DNA of 52,703 nucleotides, from contig DATKPK010000162.1 in assembly GCA_035524095.1 (NCBI GenBank), positions 1-52,703 of the forward strand, given 5' to 3'. The notes under the pieces are model-generated. The model saw only the letters and a program-made list of their open reading frames with translations. It was not told the origin of the DNA and made no database searches. Source of the stretch: DATJUF01 sp035524095. GTDB taxonomy: Bacteria > Desulfobacterota > Binatia > Binatales > Binataceae. The translations under genes were made by a program, and so were the position numbers. Shown piece after piece: positions 26,060 to 36,100 of the stretch (the stretch's first letter is position 1; the number at the start of each line of letters is the position of its first letter).

Positions 26060-26605
26060 TTAAAGTTCGCTGCGTTTGAGGGGCCCATTGCTTCGAACGT
26101 ACGCTGCTAAGAGCGTCGCCGCGCCCAAGAAAAATGCGGCGAAATAGGCACTTAGCAAGCGCAGAAAGTTTAGTTGACCGCCAAACTGTGCTTGTGAGGT
26201 TACAACCGCAAATACTGCAAATGAAAGTACAGCGTAGAGGAAAAGCGTCGCTGAGGCCCAGCGCAGCCATTTTGGCGCTGATGCTAGTATCCTCCAGAAG
26301 ATTTTGCTGCCAAACCCAAAACTCATCTTTTCGGCAGTTGAAAACTCGGAACGGAGGCGTTCTTGGGCGCTAACCGTGAAGATTACAAGCGCGAAAAGAA
26401 CAATGAACAGGCGAGCCTCTAAATGAAACAGGAACTCCGAATAATACCCGAACAAAGTCAACACGTGGACTGAGAGACTCAGTAAGCTTCCTGCAAGTGC
26501 CACTACAATCAGGATGCGAGCGAGGCCTTTGGCCGGTAGAGATGAGCTAGAAGGTACTAACGACCGTGCCATATGGTCTGTTCTGAGCTTCATAGTCCGA
26601 GCCAC
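26060..26605 (-). CDS. membrane protein of unknown function
   Basis: The 181-residue frame (GTG start; ATG alternatives at 26593 and 26572) has four likely membrane helices at about 27-55, 66-80, 117-137 and 144-168, separated by short loops with basic residues on one side. Neither a family nor a catalytic motif is apparent. No strong ribosome site marks any of the starts. It is transcribed downstream of the MBL-fold gene on the same strand, with a GC-rich hairpin between them. Base composition is less GC-rich than its neighbours. Confidence 0.62.
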   Translation of the reverse strand: MARTMKLRTDHMARSLVPSSSSLPAKGLARILIVVALAGSLLSLSVHVLTLFGYYSEFLFHLEARLFIVLFALVIFTVSAQERLRSEFSTAEKMSFGFGSKIFWRILASAPKWLRWASATLFLYAVLSFAVFAVVTSQAQFGGQLNFLRLLSAYFAAFFLGAATLLAAYVRSNGPLKRSEL

Positions 26606-26631
26606 GTTGTGAAGTTATTCCAGACAATCAG

Positions 26632-26653
26632 AGGGCGGCGGGTGCGCCGCCCT
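26632..26653. terminator. GC-rich hairpin between MBL-fold and membrane genes
   Basis: Arms agggcggcg and cgccgccct pair perfectly over 9 bp with a 4-nt loop, 12 nt after the stop codon of the MBL-fold gene (minus strand). No T run follows, so it could be a weak or factor-assisted terminator, or an RNA-stabilising stem. Confidence 0.5.
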
Positions 26654-26664
26654 TCATTATCCAG

Positions 26665-27519
26665 TTAAGCTTCAAAGGCGAAGCCGCCGTTGCGGCGGAC
26701 GATATGGCCGGCGGTCGGTCCGGCGAAATGGGTGCCGAGGACGCGGACCGGCTGATCGGCGTAGCGCTTGACGAAGCTCTGACGAGTCTCACTGGCCATT
26801 TTGGGATCGTTGTCGAACTCGCAAATCCATTCGGGATGCGCAATCTGAATCGGATGATGAATCATATCGCCGGTGATGACAGCGTTCTCGCCTTTCGAGC
26901 CGATACGCACGCTGGTATGACCAGGCGTATGGCCGGGAGTCGCTTCAAGCCAGACCTCGCCGGTGATGCGATGACCCGGTTCGACCAGTTCGGCAAGGCC
27001 GGCGTCGATGACTGGACGGACGGAATCGTCGATCGGATTCTTGAAATCGGCGCTGCCCTCATATTTGTTCCAATGGTCCCATTCGCGACCGACCATCAGA
27101 TACTTGGCCTTGGGGAAAGTCGGGACCCAGCGGCCATTTTCGAGGACGGTGTTCCAGCCCACGTGATCGAGATGAAGATGGGTGCAGATAACGGTATCAA
27201 CCGAGTCGCGTGCAACGCCAACCTTGTCGAATTCGGCGAGGAAGGGCAGGTGCATCTCATTCCATTCTTTGAAGCCGGGGCGCTTCTTGTCGTTACCGAC
27301 GCAGGTATCGACGAGGATACGACGGCCTTCGGATTCGATGAGGAGTGTGTGGATGCTGAGGAGGATGCGGCCCTTGCCGTCGAAGAAGGGCTTGAGCCAT
27401 TCGCCCTCGCGATTGAGATTATCGGGGGTGGCGTTGGCGGTTATCATGGTGCCAGGCCAGTGGGGTTCCTGTTCTTGCAGGCGAGTGATGCGGGCGTCAC
27501 CAATTTGCCAAGTGGTCAT
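26665..27519 (-). CDS. metallo-beta-lactamase-fold hydrolase
   Basis: The 284-residue protein has the MBL metal motif THLHLDHVGWN (H-x-H-x-D-H), followed by the later ligands in TPGHTPGHTSVRIGS and in VITGDMIHHPIQ with the bridging Asp, and a C-terminal His in VLGTHFAGPTAG. It is a soluble two-metal hydrolase in the class that includes lactonases, ring-opening and thioester hydrolases. The N-terminal part (ARITRLQEQEPHWPGTMIT) is typical of the branch annotated as MBL fold metallo-hydrolase near LLM and dioxygenase genes. GGAGG lies about 9 nt before the ATG. It is divergent from the membrane gene at 27672. Confidence 0.95.
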   Translation of the reverse strand: MTTWQIGDARITRLQEQEPHWPGTMITANATPDNLNREGEWLKPFFDGKGRILLSIHTLLIESEGRRILVDTCVGNDKKRPGFKEWNEMHLPFLAEFDKVGVARDSVDTVICTHLHLDHVGWNTVLENGRWVPTFPKAKYLMVGREWDHWNKYEGSADFKNPIDDSVRPVIDAGLAELVEPGHRITGEVWLEATPGHTPGHTSVRIGSKGENAVITGDMIHHPIQIAHPEWICEFDNDPKMASETRQSFVKRYADQPVRVLGTHFAGPTAGHIVRRNGGFAFEA

Positions 27520-27671
27520 ACGAAGAGCCTCCAGAATTAATTGGGTCGGAGCCTAGCGCGATTGAGCAGGGGCCATCAATCGCGGCGGCTGGAGACGACG
27601 GACACGGGGGCTTGGGCAGGAAAAAGAGGGTAAGCTATCGCTCAAGGGGATTTAACGAAAGGCTTTGGAAA

Positions 27672-28214
27672 ATGGCGGGTACGATCGAAGATAAGGCCGT
27701 TGCGATGCCGGGAGCGGTGGCTCGCGGGATAGAAGGACTGATTCGCGAAATGTTACCGCCGGTGACATTCTTCTTTGTCGCGTTGATGCTGATCTACACG
27801 GCACTGAAGCTGCTTGCGTTACAGTATGACGTTCATTTCATTGCATTCGCGCGAGCCGCAATCGGAGCGGTCATCCTCGGCAAGATAGTGCTGCTGATGG
27901 AAATGGCGCAGCGCAAGCGTAAGCCGAGCAATTATCCGCGGGCGATAGTGGTAGTGTACAGGACCTTAATTTATGCACTGGCCGTGATCGTATTCGAATT
28001 CGGCGAGCGATTCGCGCGTGCGTGGTACAAGACCGGCAGCGTGAGCCAAGGGGCAGCGCTCGTGAAGGCGAGCGCGAATCTCGATCATTTTCTCGCGCTA
28101 CTGATCTTAGGCTGCATGGTACTGGCGGCATACTTGGCGACGCAGGAGATTAGCCAGGCGATGGGTGAGGGCGAGTTGACGCGCCTGTTCTTCAAGCGCC
28201 AGGACGTAGCATAA
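27672..28214 (+). CDS. membrane protein of unknown function
   Basis: I place the start at ATG 27672, with AAAGG 9 nt upstream; a TTG at 27612 would add a basic leader. The 180-residue protein has four hydrophobic helices at about 28-50, 61-78, 93-112 and 135-155, and a basic loop (AQRKRKPSNYPR) after helix 2. The C-terminal tail is hydrophilic and acidic/basic (QEISQAMGEGELTRLFFKRQ). I do not recognise a family. It stands between two divergently or separately transcribed enzymes, without a tight partner. Confidence 0.75.
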   Translation: MAGTIEDKAVAMPGAVARGIEGLIREMLPPVTFFFVALMLIYTALKLLALQYDVHFIAFARAAIGAVILGKIVLLMEMAQRKRKPSNYPRAIVVVYRTLIYALAVIVFEFGERFARAWYKTGSVSQGAALVKASANLDHFLALLILGCMVLAAYLATQEISQAMGEGELTRLFFKRQDVA

Positions 28215-28398
28215 GAAGCTCATAGACGAATAGAGGATCGAAGCGGCACGGTCTTGGTCAAGGTCGAGAGAAGCTTCGCAGAAATCTAGATTGAAGTGGC
28301 TGCTATCATGGGCAGCGCCTTCAGAAGATTCTTAAATCGCGAGTCAAAACTCACTAACGGTCGCGTGATTCGATCTGGATCGGAAAGATAAACACGGA

Positions 28399-29280
28399 AT
28401 GGTTAAACAAGTAGAACTTCGTGGTGCGGAAGGCCTGCGGCTTGTAGCGGACGCATTCGGGCCAATCGATGGGCCGCCAGCATTACTGCTGCACGGTCTC
28501 GGCCAGACCCGGCAATCATGGGGATTGGCCGCCGAAAAGCTGGGCGGGCAGGGATGGCGGGCGTATGCGGTCGATCAGAGGGGTCATGGCGACAGCGATC
28601 GATCGCCCGCTGGCGCCTATGCGCATGCAGATGTCGCTGCGGACGTGCTGGCGTTGTGCGAGGCCGTCAAGAGACCACCACTCGTTATCGGTGCGTCAAT
28701 GGGCGGAGTCGCCGCGCTGGTCGCTCAAGGGACTTCCGATGTGCAGCTTTATCGAGGACTCGTGTTGGTGGATATCACGCCGGATATCGACGTAGAGGGC
28801 GCGCGCCGGATCATCGCATTCATGTCGGTCAATCCAGATGGGTATGTCGATCTCGAAGAAGCGGCTGAAGCAATTTCCGCATACCGTGGCCCCGAGCGCG
28901 GGAAAGCCTCGCCGCGCGGGCTTGCCCGAGTGCTTCGCCAAGGAGACGATGGGCGCTGGCGGTGGCATTGGGACCCACGCGTCCTCGATGCGCGAAAAGG
29001 CTGGGCAGAAAATCCAAAGGCGGCTGAGGCTTACCTGGAGCGGATGCGAACAGGGATGACCGCCGGGGTACATAAACTCGCGGTGCCGACCATGCTGGTC
29101 CGCGGCGGAAGCAGTGATGTGGTGACGCGGGAGGCAGCGGAGGCCCTACTCCAACTGATTCCGCACGCCAAGTTCGTCGATGTCGCGGACGCGAGTCACA
29201 TGGTTGCCGGGGATCGCAACGATATTTTCAGTGCGGCAGTGCTTGAGTTCGCGTTGCCGCTGCTGGACGTTAGCGGGTGA
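28399..29280 (+). CDS. alpha/beta hydrolase
   Basis: The 293-residue protein has the oxyanion segment LLLHGLGQTRQSW, the nucleophile elbow GASMGGV, an acid in RGGSSDVVTREA and the His in ADASHMVAGD, so the catalytic triad is complete. A cap domain lies between about 138 and 215. The sequence pattern fits the epoxide-hydrolase/haloperoxidase branch. Because the residue after HG is Leu-Gly and the acid follows strand 7, esterase or thioesterase action is equally possible. It is transcribed alone toward the convergent beta-helix gene. Confidence 0.93.
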   Translation: MVKQVELRGAEGLRLVADAFGPIDGPPALLLHGLGQTRQSWGLAAEKLGGQGWRAYAVDQRGHGDSDRSPAGAYAHADVAADVLALCEAVKRPPLVIGASMGGVAALVAQGTSDVQLYRGLVLVDITPDIDVEGARRIIAFMSVNPDGYVDLEEAAEAISAYRGPERGKASPRGLARVLRQGDDGRWRWHWDPRVLDARKGWAENPKAAEAYLERMRTGMTAGVHKLAVPTMLVRGGSSDVVTREAAEALLQLIPHAKFVDVADASHMVAGDRNDIFSAAVLEFALPLLDVSG

Positions 29281-29351
29281 ATCGCCACCTCTCTCCTCTT
29301 GGTGCGCAGCTCCGAGTTGGACGAAGCGCGTGAACGGCGAGTTCGGCGGCT

Positions 29352-29383
29352 AAAAATACAAGTCGGCCGACTGACTACTTGTA
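29352..29383 (-). terminator. rho-independent terminator of the beta-helix gene
   Basis: Arms tacaagt (29357-29363) and acttgta (29377-29383) form a stem around a self-complementary agtcggccgact core, followed on the minus strand by TATTTTTA. The stem begins within the last codons of the gene ending at 29375. Confidence 0.75.
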
Positions 29384-31027
29384 GCTTTGGACGATAGTCC
29401 AGGCCTCGGCGTAGTCCTTGACGGCGGTGAGGTAGTAACCGGCGCCAGTGGCAGCGTCGCCGTCGGCAACTAGTTGCGAGGCGTAGGTATTGCCGCCGGC
29501 GTTGGTAATCGCGACTACTGCAAGTGTGCGATCGGCGATCGTGATGTTGAGCAACCAAATGTCGAGCGTGTTACTCGAGAGCTGACTCCATGGCGTGAGG
29601 CTATCCAGGAATTGAACGGCGGCTGCCTCCGATTGGAATTCAACACCTCCAAAGACAGGCTTCACCGAATTGCCGTCGTCTCCCGTCAACAGCAGCAATG
29701 CCTTGTATAGGCTGGCGGCAGCAAGCTTGAGCGTCAGTTGGTTTTTGCTGCTAAGGCCGGTCGTCGCGTTGATCGCGTTGAGCACATTGGTCTTGAGTGA
29801 GCGGGCAGTGCTGTATTCGTAGGCGCCAATGTCACAGGCGGTAAACTGCGGGCGGAGCACGCCGCGCTGATCGGTTAATAGCCGAACAGGGAGACTCGAC
29901 TGATCCGTACAATCCGCCACGGGAATCTGGTTGATGGCGACGCTGGTAGATTCCAGCGCAACGGTTTCGGTTGGGCCGCCATTATTCTGAAGACCGTTGG
30001 GGTCGAGCGCGATCGCGGAATCGGTGGTCGTACCGGAGGAGAAATCGCAGGAGCCGTCATCGTCCAGATCGAAGCCTTCATCGGTTATAGGGCCGCGAAG
30101 GGTGTTGCAGTTGCCGCCAGTGTTGGCCGCCATGATCGTTCCCTTGACGTCGACCGAAACGCCGAGATTGCTTAGACCAGCGCCGATCCCGCTGTTGTTG
30201 TAGAAGGTGCTGTTGGTCACCGTCAAAGCGCTGCCTTCGTTATCGATTCCACCGCCATATTCTTCCGTAGCAGTATTTCCCACGAAGGTGCTGTTATTGA
30301 CACTCGCCGTGCCCACGTTCTCAATACCGCCGCCGTAGTCGGCACTATTGTTGTCAAAGGTGCTTTTCGCAACTGTCGCTGTACCGTAGTTGTAGATTCC
30401 GCCGCCTGAGCTGTCGGACCCATTGTTGCTGTTGAAAGTACTGTTGGTCACGCTCAGCTTGCCGGCGCTGTAGATCCCACCGCCGCCGTCCCCCGCGCTG
30501 TTATCCGAGAAAGTGCTGTTGGTGACGGTCAGTGTGCCGCCGCTGTTTAAAACGCCGCCGCCGACGCCGTCGCTGACGTTGCCATTTTCAATGGTTAAGT
30601 ATCCGAGGTTGAGCGTGGCGCCAAAATCCAGGAACATCACTTCATATTCATTTGCACCGCTGACGGCGATGGCAGGCGGATTGTCGGCGGGTCCTTGAAT
30701 CGTAAGAGTTTTTTCGATCGTAGGCAGGATACCCTTGGTGAGCGTTATGGTGCCGGTGACGCTGAAGACGATGGTGTCATTGCCGGTTCCGGCGGCGCAC
30801 CCGTTGACTGCGGTCTCGGTGTTGGCGGCGGTAATCGCGTCGCGCAGGACGCAGATGCCCGATGCGCCCGGGTCGGCGAGCGAGTTAACCGTGATCGTTG
30901 CAGCCTCGCCGGCAGTCGCGAATAAGGCGAGGAGCACGACCGATAGCGCTGGTGCAAGGTGACGCCAACGGTGGTGGGTACCGAGTATATCTGAGGATTT
31001 GCTCCAATCGGGCTTGTGTATGCTCAT
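29375..31027 (-). CDS. secreted parallel beta-helix protein (CSLREA/choice-of-anchor-Q type)
   Basis: The 550-residue protein has an N-terminal membrane segment (APALSVVLLALFATAGEA) that is probably cleaved. It then has a CSLREA-like block (ICVLRDAITAAN) and about six short repeats of the form GGGIxNxGTxTVxNSTFxxN between residues 155 and 290, the turns of a right-handed beta-helix. The NQIPVADC...DQRGVLRPQF..CDIGAYEY block (about 365-405) is the choice-of-anchor-Q landmark that ends such helices. The last 145 residues form a separate, less repetitive domain. It is likely a cell-surface or secreted structural or carbohydrate-interacting protein. It lies downstream of ilvB but has its own promoter region and is not metabolically linked to it. 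Confidence 0.9.
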   Translation of the reverse strand: MSIHKPDWSKSSDILGTHHRWRHLAPALSVVLLALFATAGEAATITVNSLADPGASGICVLRDAITAANTETAVNGCAAGTGNDTIVFSVTGTITLTKGILPTIEKTLTIQGPADNPPAIAVSGANEYEVMFLDFGATLNLGYLTIENGNVSDGVGGGVLNSGGTLTVTNSTFSDNSAGDGGGGIYSAGKLSVTNSTFNSNNGSDSSGGGIYNYGTATVAKSTFDNNSADYGGGIENVGTASVNNSTFVGNTATEEYGGGIDNEGSALTVTNSTFYNNSGIGAGLSNLGVSVDVKGTIMAANTGGNCNTLRGPITDEGFDLDDDGSCDFSSGTTTDSAIALDPNGLQNNGGPTETVALESTSVAINQIPVADCTDQSSLPVRLLTDQRGVLRPQFTACDIGAYEYSTARSLKTNVLNAINATTGLSSKNQLTLKLAAASLYKALLLLTGDDGNSVKPVFGGVEFQSEAAAVQFLDSLTPWSQLSSNTLDIWLLNITIADRTLAVVAITNAGGNTYASQLVADGDAATGAGYYLTAVKDYAEAWTIVQSYK

Positions 31028-31038
31028 CGACGCTATTT

Positions 31039-31051
31039 CCCCGTTGCGGGG
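31039..31051 (-). promoter_or_regulatory. hairpin covering the ribosome-binding region of the beta-helix gene
   Basis: CCCCG-ttg-CGGGG forms a tight 5-bp stem 12 nt upstream of the ATG. Read on the minus strand it places the G-rich ribosome-binding stretch in the stem. It may lower translation until opened. Confidence 0.3.
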
Positions 31052-31213
31052 TCTATTTTACCCTTGCATTATTTATCAACGAGGTACTTTATAATCGCGA
31101 ATCAGCATTTGTCATCCGGGCGGGTGAGAAGTTAGCTAACTTTTCACGTCTTGCGCCATATCAATCGCAGGTGATTAGCCGCAGTGGGTTCGGAATCAGA
31201 GTCGAGAGATCGG

Positions 31214-31254
31214 AAAAAAATGGCTGCGCTCCGCGACGAGCGACAGCCATTTTT
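31214..31254. terminator. bidirectional terminator after ilvB
   Basis: Arms aaaaatggctg (31216-31226) and cagccattttt (31244-31254) pair over 11 bp. On the minus strand the stem is followed by a run of seven T, 22 nt after the ilvB stop codon. The + strand also ends in five T, so it can act both ways. Confidence 0.85.
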
Positions 31255-31275
31255 AGACGGCAGGGAAAGACGATT

Positions 31276-32979
31276 TCAGGCGAAGAGCATTTCGAACATG
31301 GAACCGCCAGGGGGCATCATCGGCATGACCGCCTCTTCCTTGGGGATCACAACGTCGATGAGAACCGGCCCGGGAGTAGCGAAGGCCTCCTTCATGGTAG
31401 CGGCCATTTCGCACGACTTCTCGATACGGAAGCCTCTCGCACCGTATGCGTCGGCGAGCTTGACGAAGTTTGGCACGGACATCGCAGAATAGGAGAAGCG
31501 TTCCTGGTAGAAACGCTCCTGCCATTGACGGACCATCCCAAGGTAATAGTTGTTGAGGATGACGACCTTGACGTCGACGTTGTACTGAACGGCGGTGCCG
31601 AGCTCCTGAATGTTCATTTGGATCGAGCCATCACCGGAGACCACGACGACATTGCGGTCGGGGGCCGCGAACTTGGCACCGATACCGGCCGGGAGTCCGT
31701 AACCCATCGTGCCGAGACCGCCGGAGGTCAGCAGCGAGCGCGGGCGCTCGAAGGGAAAGAGCTGCGCGATCCACATCTGATGCTGGCCGACGTCGGTCGC
31801 GATGATGGCGTCGCCCTTGGTGAGATTGCTGATCTCCTCAATGACGTGCATCGGGGAGACCGACTCGCGAGTGCGGTCGCGGCTATGCTCATAGAGCGGG
31901 CGCTCGCGTTTCCATTGGAGGATCTCGTTGTGCCATTTGGTCCAGGCGCTTTTGCGCTGGCCGAAGCTTTCGCGCGAGCGGACCAGTTCGAGCATCTCGG
32001 TAAGCACGCTCTTGATATCGCCGACAATCGGAATATCGACCTTGACGTTCTTGGAGATCGACGAGGGGTCGATGTCGATGTGGATGATGGTCTTAGCGTT
32101 GGGGGCGAAATCGGCGATGCGGCCGGTGACGCGGTCGTCGAAACGCGCGCCGATCGCGACGAGGCAATCGGTATTACAGACGGCGTTGTTGGTGCCGTAG
32201 GAGCCGTGCATTCCAAGCATCCCAAGGCATAGCGGATCGGAGGCCGGGACGGAGCCGAGGCCCATTAGGGTTTCGGTGACGGGGATGCCGAGGCCGCGCA
32301 CGAGCTGAGTCAGCTCAGGTGCCGCACCGGACCATTGGACGCCGCCGCCCACATAAAGGAGGGGCTTTTCGCTGCGCTCGATGGCCTCGATAGCGCGCTC
32401 GATCTGGCGGGGATTGCCGCGAATCGTGGGCTTGAAACCGCGCAGATCGACGTGGTCGGGATAGTGGAAGGAGTGCTTGGCCTGCTGAACGTCGCGCGGC
32501 ACGTCGACGACGACCGGTCCGGGGCGGCCGGTATTGGCGATATAAAAGGCTTCTTTAATGATGCGGGCGACGTCGCGCACGTCCTTGACGAGGTAATTGT
32601 GCTTGGTGCAAGGGCGGGTGATCCCGACGAAGTCCGCCTCCTGGAAGGCGTCGTTGCCGATGAGCGTGGTCGGGACCTGGCCGGAAATGACGACCATCGG
32701 GGTGGAATCCATGTAAGCGTCGGCGATCCCAGTCACGGCATTAGTTGCGCCGGGTCCGGAGGTGACAATGACGACGCCAGCCTTGCCGCTGACACGGGCG
32801 TAGCCTTCGGCCATGTGAGTGGCGCCCTGCTCGTGGCGTACGAGGACGTGATTAATCTTCGAGTCGAGGAGGGCGTCATAAGTCGGGAGGATCGCACCCC
32901 CGGGGTAGCCGAAGACAGTATCGACGCCTTCGGCGATGAGACTCTCGATTAAGATTTGGGCACCAGTCAGCTTTTCCAT
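31276..32979 (-). CDS. ilvB: acetolactate synthase large (catalytic) subunit
   Basis: I place the start at ATG 32979, preceded by AAGGA; the frame stays open to 33147, but that part overlaps the next gene's 3' end and lacks homology. The 567-residue product is a complete TPP enzyme: the catalytic Glu is in RHEQGATHMAEGYAR, the FAD/regulatory domain is in the middle, and the TPP/Mg motif is GDGSIQMNIQELGTAVQYNVDVKVVILNN. It condenses two pyruvates, or pyruvate with 2-oxobutyrate, for branched-chain amino acid synthesis. No ilvN regulatory subunit or ilvC gene is adjacent, so the small subunit is either elsewhere or absent. It is separated by 121 nt from the upstream cyclase gene on the same strand and ends in a strong terminator. 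Confidence 0.97.
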   Translation of the reverse strand: MEKLTGAQILIESLIAEGVDTVFGYPGGAILPTYDALLDSKINHVLVRHEQGATHMAEGYARVSGKAGVVIVTSGPGATNAVTGIADAYMDSTPMVVISGQVPTTLIGNDAFQEADFVGITRPCTKHNYLVKDVRDVARIIKEAFYIANTGRPGPVVVDVPRDVQQAKHSFHYPDHVDLRGFKPTIRGNPRQIERAIEAIERSEKPLLYVGGGVQWSGAAPELTQLVRGLGIPVTETLMGLGSVPASDPLCLGMLGMHGSYGTNNAVCNTDCLVAIGARFDDRVTGRIADFAPNAKTIIHIDIDPSSISKNVKVDIPIVGDIKSVLTEMLELVRSRESFGQRKSAWTKWHNEILQWKRERPLYEHSRDRTRESVSPMHVIEEISNLTKGDAIIATDVGQHQMWIAQLFPFERPRSLLTSGGLGTMGYGLPAGIGAKFAAPDRNVVVVSGDGSIQMNIQELGTAVQYNVDVKVVILNNYYLGMVRQWQERFYQERFSYSAMSVPNFVKLADAYGARGFRIEKSCEMAATMKEAFATPGPVLIDVVIPKEEAVMPMMPPGGSMFEMLFA

Positions 32980-33100
32980 TGTTCCTTGGGGGCAATTTGG
33001 CGGGAAAAAGACCCACAGCATAAAGCTACACCAGCGCTGAGGGGAGGCACAACGACGCTTTGACGATTGAAGGCCTACGGTCGGGGCTGGCTTGGGCCGC

Positions 33101-36100
33101 TCAGTGGTTCTGGTTGGTGGATAATTCGTCCAGGAGGGCCTTGGCATCCTTTAGGTCGGCGGTGTCGAAGCCTTCGGTGAACCAGTTGTAGACAGTGGAG
33201 AGTATCGCGTAGGCCTCGGCGCGGCGATTGGTGTCGCGGAAGAGGCGCACGAAGCTCGTAGTTGCTTCTAGTTCGGCCATCTTGTCACTGTTTTTTCGCG
33301 CGAGCTCGATCGCGCGATAGAAACACTCTTCCGCCTCACTTTCGCGCGAAACCTCCATCAACAGGAGCTCACCCTTGAGACGATAAAGAGCGGAGGCCGT
33401 TTCGTATAGTTCTCCATTCATCGCGGCAAAGGATTTCTCAACAATCGAAAGGCCTTCGTTCACTCTACCCATTTGTTTATTTGCGGTCGCCAAATACAGT
33501 TCGAAAATACGATGTTGTAATGAGGTGTCGTTTTTCGAAAAAGACGGTAGGATGCGCTGGATACCCTTTTCTTCATGGCCTTCTTGAATCAACGCGCAAC
33601 CAAGATCACCTTCGGCCGGGGTCGATGCTAACCCATATTTCTCGCAGAGCGCGATTCTCTCGATTGACAATTCGCGAGCCCTTTGATGCGACTTACGTCT
33701 AAGATGTAATCTGGCATTCGAGCCTAGTGTCCACGCGAGGGTGAATGGTTCGCCCAATCTTCTTGCGTCGTCCAGCGCTTTCTGACTTTTGGCGAGAGCC
33801 TGATCTGGATAGCCGAGCGAATGTACGATGTGAGCCATTATTCCTGAGCCAGTTATTAGGGGATTTTGAACAAATCCACGGGAGCTCCGCTCTCGTGGAT
33901 TGCACAACGCAAGGGATATTTCCATATGAGCTTTTGCATCGGGAAATCTCCCTTGGGCTTCACAATTTACCGCCAACGCGTAATGAGACCACATGATCAG
34001 TTGACGATCTTTTGTGCCATCTGCTACGTGCAACATCCGCTCAGCGATATCAGAAGCTCTGCAGAATTCAGCTCGATTATGGTAAACGCTGAAGAGGCCT
34101 CCCAGCGCCAGAAAAAGTTGCGGCGAATCGCCGCTCTGGCGAGATAGTTCCATTGCGCGATCGCAAGCTCTTTCAACCTCCGGCGCAATATAGCCTTTCG
34201 TTGCAATCAGCGGGTTGATCAGTCTGATCTGTAACCGTATCTCTTCCATGATCGTGACGGGAGTTTGTGGAAGCGTAGCCAGCAGCTCCAATCCTTTGGT
34301 CACATAGGAAATGGCTTCTGCGTTCGCGAACCGCTCTACTGCAGACTGTGCTGCCCTTCGCCAATATCGAACAGCCTGTTCAAACAGGCCGGCTTCAGTC
34401 CAGTGATGGGCGAGAACTTCGGGCTGATTCTCTTTGAGAGTTGGGAATTGAGTGTCAATGGTCTGCGCCACTAATCGGTGGAGTTCTTTGCGCCGGCTTT
34501 TGAGCAATGCTTCGTAGGCGGCGTCGCGAATCAATGCGTGTTTGAACTGATAGGTCGCGTCAGGGGCAATTCCACGCACATAGAGCAATTCGGCATCGGT
34601 GAGAACGCGCAGGTGTCGTTGCAATTCGTCATGATCGTGTGCGGGATGGACTGCGTATAACAATTCGTAAGAAAACTTGCTTTCCAGTACAGCGCCAAGC
34701 TGAAGGGTTTCGCGGGCGGAGCCGAGCCGATCAAGGCGCGCAATCAGGGAGTCGTGCAGGGTAGCGGGGATCTCGTGGCCAGTGGGACGGGCCTCGCCCC
34801 GTTCGAGCAGCGCGCGCGTGAGTTCTTCGACGAAAAGTGGAACGCCACCGGTGCGCTCGACGACGGCGGAGACGGTTTCATCGGCGAAGGCCTTTTGCGC
34901 GGCGACCTGTGTGACGATGGTGCGAACGTCGCGCGCGCTCAGGCGGTTCAGGTTGATTTGAGCATGATGCGATCGTAGCGGCCAGGGCGGGCGGAACTCG
35001 GGACGCGCAGTGTAGAGCAACATCAGGGGCGCGGTGTTGCCCTGCTCGACCAACAGCTGAATCAGTTCGAGGGTCGAGGGGTCGGCCCAGTGTAAATCTT
35101 CGGTGGCGATGATTAGCGGCTGGGTGCGGGCGGTGCCGAGAATCCATTCAACGACCGTTGAAAGCAAGCGGCGGCGCTGCTGATCAGGGGGCAGCGGCGA
35201 CGGCGAATAGTCGGGCGGCAAACTCAGGTTGAGGAGCGGGGCTAGCAGCGGAATCGCGGCGGTGGGACTTAACCCCGCTTGCGCCAACCCCGATATCAGT
35301 TGGGCGAAAGGTTGATCGGGAACTTCGCCGCCGCGCTCCAAGCTTTGCTCGCCGTTGTTCTCATCACCGGTTTTCAGGCCGCGCAGATAGTCGTCGAGTC
35401 GGTCGAGGCTCCGCTGCCATATCAGTTGACGCAGCATCTCGGTGACTGGATAGAACGGGGTATTCTGGAAGAAGGCGCCGGCCGAAGTATCGATCCAGGT
35501 GTGAATTGTGCCGTTGAGAGTTTCGCGGAAGCGATGGAGCAGGCGCGACTTGCCGATGCCGGCCTCGCCGATGATGAGGACGACCTGGCCTTCGCCGTCG
35601 CAAACGCGCTCCCATCGATGGGCGAGGGTGCGGAGTTCGTCGTCGCGGCCGACGAAGGGCGTCAGGCCTCGGACGGCGGCGGTCGCTTCGAGGCGTCCGC
35701 GAACGCCGCTCGGGCGCAGAATATGGTAAAGCTGGAGCGGTTCGGCGATGCCCTTAAGGGATTGGGGGCCGCGATCCTCGGCGATGAAGAGGCCGGAGAT
35801 CAATCGATAGGTCGCGGCGGTGACGACGATGGTATCGGGCTCGGCGGCGGACTGCACGCGTGCGGCAATGTTCGGCGTATCGCCAAAAACGTCCGCGTCA
35901 GGAGTGGCGCCGCTACCGATGACCACGGGACCCGAGTCGATGCCGATCCGTGCGGATAGTTGAGGGTGATCGGCGACTTGATTGAGCTGCGCGAGCCCGC
36001 TCAGTATCGCGAGGCCGGCGCGGACGGCGTACTCAGCGTCATGGTCGTGGGCCTCGGGATAGCCGAAGAAGGCCATCACGCCGTCGCCGAGATATTTGGC

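Noticed and set aside
26704..27540. 278-codon open frame on the + strand
   Set aside because: It mirrors the MBL-fold gene in the reverse frame, where HxHxDH and a strong ribosome site prove the minus-strand gene.
30150..30560. short repeated units suggestive of a CRISPR array or satellite
   Set aside because: The units are not identical, have no spacers and encode the turns of the beta-helix protein.
30898..32232. 444-codon open frame on the + strand
   Set aside because: It is antisense to the well-supported ilvB and beta-helix genes and its translation is Asp/Val/Gly-rich shadow sequence without domains.
32980..33147. 56-residue N-terminal extension of ilvB
   Set aside because: Homology to acetolactate synthases starts at ATG 32979 with AAGGA upstream; the extension overlaps the 3' end of the cyclase gene.
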